DNA of 7,800 nt from AP-16 sp036395835 (GTDB lineage: Bacteria > Pseudomonadota > Alphaproteobacteria > Rhizobiales > Xanthobacteraceae), in NCBI GenBank assembly GCA_036395835.1, contig DASWCW010000002.1, forward strand, positions 1-7,800, in the 5' to 3' direction. Shown here piece after piece: positions 6,332-7,800 of the stretch. Position numbers and translations under genes: made by a program. The notes beneath the pieces were generated by a model. That model had not been told where the DNA came from. It searched no databases and was given only the letters and a program-made list of their open reading frames with translations. Each line of letters starts with the position of its first letter. Within the stretch, counting starts at the first letter, position 1.

Positions 6332-7291
6332 CTAAGCCCGGCACGGATCGGTGAGGGCGTCGGCGAGCGCCGGGGTGATGCCGAGACCGGTTGCGCACTC
6401 GACCCACATATACGCACCTCCCGGATTGACTTCGAGAAACACGTAACGCCCCTCCGGCGTCACTATGAAATCGAATGCCCCATAGATCAACCCGAACGCC
6501 CGCATGAATGCATGGATCTTCGCCTCCACCTCGTGCGGCAGATCGACCGCTTGGTATCCGACATCGTGCTGCGCACGCCGCCAATCCAGCTTGGTTTCGG
6601 CATGCGCTTGGGAGTCGATCCTGGCGCTGAAGGCGTGCGACCCGACCACCGTGATGCGCAGTTCATGGGATTTCTCGATACGCTCCTGAAAAATCCCGGG
6701 AGTCAAGCGAATGCGATCGAGGTTCTCGAGCTTCTCGTCGGTGACGAGGCCGGTATAGAGCACGTTGCCGTCCATGTTTCTCGACTGAGAAAAAGCCTTG
6801 TAAACGATTGGCGTCCCCGACTGCTCGATGAACCGCCGGACCTCGGCAGGGTCATTGCTGATAATGGTCCGGGGAATGTCCAATCCGACCTGCCGCGCGA
6901 TGAACAACTGAGCGGGTTTGGACAGAGCGAGCCGTTCGCGGGTGGGGTGATTGATCCAAACGAAATTGCCCACCGTCACCAATGCGGTAAGCGCCAGCTG
7001 AGCTTCGGCTTCCGCAAAGCGTCGCTCCGCGCCAACGAGATCTGCCGGGAACCCGCCCGGCTGATCCCACTGCCACCAAACGCTGCCAACGGTGTCGAGA
7101 TCGACCATGCGGCCGTCGGAGACGATCTCCGCGGCGAAGCCGTGATTCGTGGCGCGGTAGGTCAGAGCCGATTCGAGAGGAAACTCATATGTGTTCCAGC
7201 GCACGCACGGCACATCGCGGCGTCGCAGTTCGGTGAGGAGCAGGTCCGCCGTCGGATCGAAGCGCGCGGTGATGAGCAGAACAGTCTTCAT
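6332..7291 (-). CDS. MvdC/MvdD-type ATP-grasp ligase, putative graspetide maturase
   Basis: This family uses ATP to activate Asp/Glu side chains as acyl phosphates and joins them to Thr/Ser (omega-ester) or Lys (omega-amide) in a precursor peptide. The 319-residue product has an N-terminal domain (MKTVLLITARFDPTADLL; conserved block SVWWQWDQPGGFP at 70-82), a middle lid with VYKAFSQSRNMDG (163-175; K165 likely nucleotide-binding), IRLTPGIFQERIEKSHELRI (E203, R212) and a C-terminal ATP-grasp core with YGAFDFIVTPEGRYVFLEVNP (D274, E287, N289 likely metal ligands). The related MvdC/MvdD block usually carries Arg (W-x-R-R type); here it reads WWQWDQP. ATG 7291 is preferred; two GTG codons just precede it. 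The small peptide gene ends 101 bases upstream on the same strand, the usual precursor-maturase order. Other peptide-ligase roles (for example RimK-like tagging) are less likely given the overall pattern. Confidence 0.88.
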   Translation of the reverse strand: MKTVLLITARFDPTADLLLTELRRRDVPCVRWNTYEFPLESALTYRATNHGFAAEIVSDGRMVDLDTVGSVWWQWDQPGGFPADLVGAERRFAEAEAQLALTALVTVGNFVWINHPTRERLALSKPAQLFIARQVGLDIPRTIISNDPAEVRRFIEQSGTPIVYKAFSQSRNMDGNVLYTGLVTDEKLENLDRIRLTPGIFQERIEKSHELRITVVGSHAFSARIDSQAHAETKLDWRRAQHDVGYQAVDLPHEVEAKIHAFMRAFGLIYGAFDFIVTPEGRYVFLEVNPGGAYMWVECATGLGITPALADALTDPCRA

Positions 7292-7392
7292 CACCACGCG
7301 TCAACGTTCGAGGTCGGCTGTTCGCCAAATATCTTGGTGCTCAGAGGCAACCCTTTACTACGACTGCAGGGCTCCCCGTCGCAACCCGCGCC

Positions 7393-7542
7393 TCACGGAG
7401 TGTCGTATTTCGGACAGTCGCCGCAGCCGGCCGTCACTTTCGCCAACTGCATCTGATCGTTCTTCTGATAGATCGGTTGCAGCGTAACCGGGTCCACCAT
7501 CATCTGCAACTTTGGATCGTAGACCATGTTGGGGATCTTCAT
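7393..7542 (-). CDS. Putative graspetide (ATP-grasp RiPP) precursor peptide, 49 residues
   Basis: The peptide begins MKIPNMVYDPKLQMMVDP and ends KVTAGCGDCPKYDTP. The ATG at 7542 follows AAGGGGG with five bases between, a strong site. The leader has two DP motifs (9-10, 17-18) and no PFFARFL-type helix known from microviridin leaders. The C-terminal core holds acceptors and donors in close order: K35, T37, D42, K45, D47, T48, plus Cys 40 and 43 (CGDC). Possible links are T37 or T48 to D42/D47 (ester) or K35/K45 to D42/D47 (amide). It is directly upstream of the ATP-grasp ligase on the same strand. No protease, transporter or GNAT is visible nearby. The frame is also open upstream to a TTG at 7620, giving 75 residues, but that start has a poorly spaced ribosome binding site. 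The role as precursor is inferred from position, size and composition. Confidence 0.78.
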   Translation of the reverse strand: MKIPNMVYDPKLQMMVDPVTLQPIYQKNDQMQLAKVTAGCGDCPKYDTP

Positions 7543-7547
7543 TTCCG

Positions 7548-7554
7548 CCCCCTT
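7548..7554 (-). promoter_or_regulatory. Ribosome binding site AAGGGGG deciding the precursor start
   Basis: On the minus strand AAGGGGG is followed by CGGAA and then the ATG at 7542. This five-base spacing supports the 49-residue form of the precursor over the longer TTG-initiated frame. Confidence 0.65.
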
Positions 7555-7626
7555 GTCGAGAAATTGTCTGGCAAAGATGTCGCTGGACGCTTGCGCGCTT
7601 CCAATTGCCGTTCCAGCCAAGGCTCC

Positions 7627-7745
7627 TTCGCCAACAACCGGCTCACCGCGATCCCGGCGAGGGTCGGGACCGCGGCGGTGCTGCTCAACGTGATCCTGAT
7701 CCTGCAGAGCTTGGGGGTGTCGATCCCGGGGCTTGCCGCGGCTAG
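7627..7745 (+). pseudogene. Decayed copy of the 3' end of mntH (right direct repeat)
   Basis: Read from TTC at 7627, the plus strand encodes FANNRLTAIPARVG, then TAAVLLNVILILQSLG and VSIPGLAA, matching the last ~40 residues of MntH (FANGRLTAVAARIG ... GVPIPGLAAG). One Leu codon is missing, and one base is lost just before the stop, so the TAG at 7743-7745 is out of frame. Of roughly eleven changed codons about nine alter the amino acid, which suggests decay without selection. No start, promoter or earlier mntH sequence precedes it; homology stops sharply at 7627. The flank 7746-7800 shows nothing I recognise. Confidence 0.88.
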
Positions 7746-7800
7746 AAAAGTCGTGATCGCGCCTCCGCTTACATCAATAAAGGGTTTGATCGCCGATCTA

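Noticed and set aside
6198..6584. Minus-strand frame of 128 codons between the ligase and YCII genes, considered as a second precursor
   Set aside because: Most of it overlaps the ligase end in another frame, the start has no good ribosome binding site, and the translation has no leader/core pattern.
6512..7456. Plus-strand open frame of 314 codons opposite the ATP-grasp gene
   Set aside because: The opposite strand carries clear ATP-grasp motifs; this frame is their complement and has no domain.
7512..7745. Plus-strand frame of 77 codons at the right edge
   Set aside because: It reads the mntH remnant in the wrong frame; the similarity to MntH lies in the adjacent frame beginning at 7627.
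5715..7800. tRNA, CRISPR array or insertion sequence in the accessory region
   Set aside because: No tRNA cloverleaf, regularly spaced repeats, transposase-like frame or short terminal inverted repeats could be found by eye; the only mobile-like sign is the mntH direct repeat.

Overview
The window is GC-rich and looks like an alphaproteobacterial chromosome, most likely Rhizobiales (Bradyrhizobium/Xanthobacteraceae-like). This rests on the era-recO-parC order, the high-GC codon use, the ParC sequence (HPHGDQAIYDAL) and the RecO sequence. The genus assignment is inference; no rRNA or other marker is present.

Left part (1-4320), housekeeping: the 3' two-thirds of era (GTPase for 16S/30S maturation) is followed closely by recO (recombination mediator). 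Two small genes for secreted Cys-rich peptides lie on the minus strand, convergent with recO and divergent from parC. A complete parC (topoisomerase IV subunit A) follows.

Middle (4321-5714): mntH, an Nramp manganese/iron importer. Its short upstream region holds a 17-bp dyad (TTGC...GCAA) overlapping a plausible -35 element, which suggests Mur/Fur-family metal control.

Right part (5715-7800), accessory: base composition drops and all genes turn to the minus strand. Read in the direction of transcription (right to left) there is a 49-residue peptide with a strong ribosome binding site, a 319-residue MvdC/MvdD-type ATP-grasp ligase, a YCII-family small protein whose expected start codon is not ATG/GTG/TTG, and a rho-independent terminator. 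The peptide and ligase form a compact graspetide (omega-ester/omega-amide RiPP) pair. The peptide would be the precursor, with a short C-terminal core containing T37, C40, D42, C43, K45, D47 and T48. No transporter, acetyltransferase or second ligase is visible.

This cassette is flanked on both sides by the last ~120 bp of mntH in the same orientation: the intact gene's end at 5592-5714 and a decayed copy at 7627-7745 (about 89% identical by hand alignment). The cassette therefore appears to have entered, or been trapped, at the 3' end of mntH. The graspetide pair and this duplication are the main points of interest.
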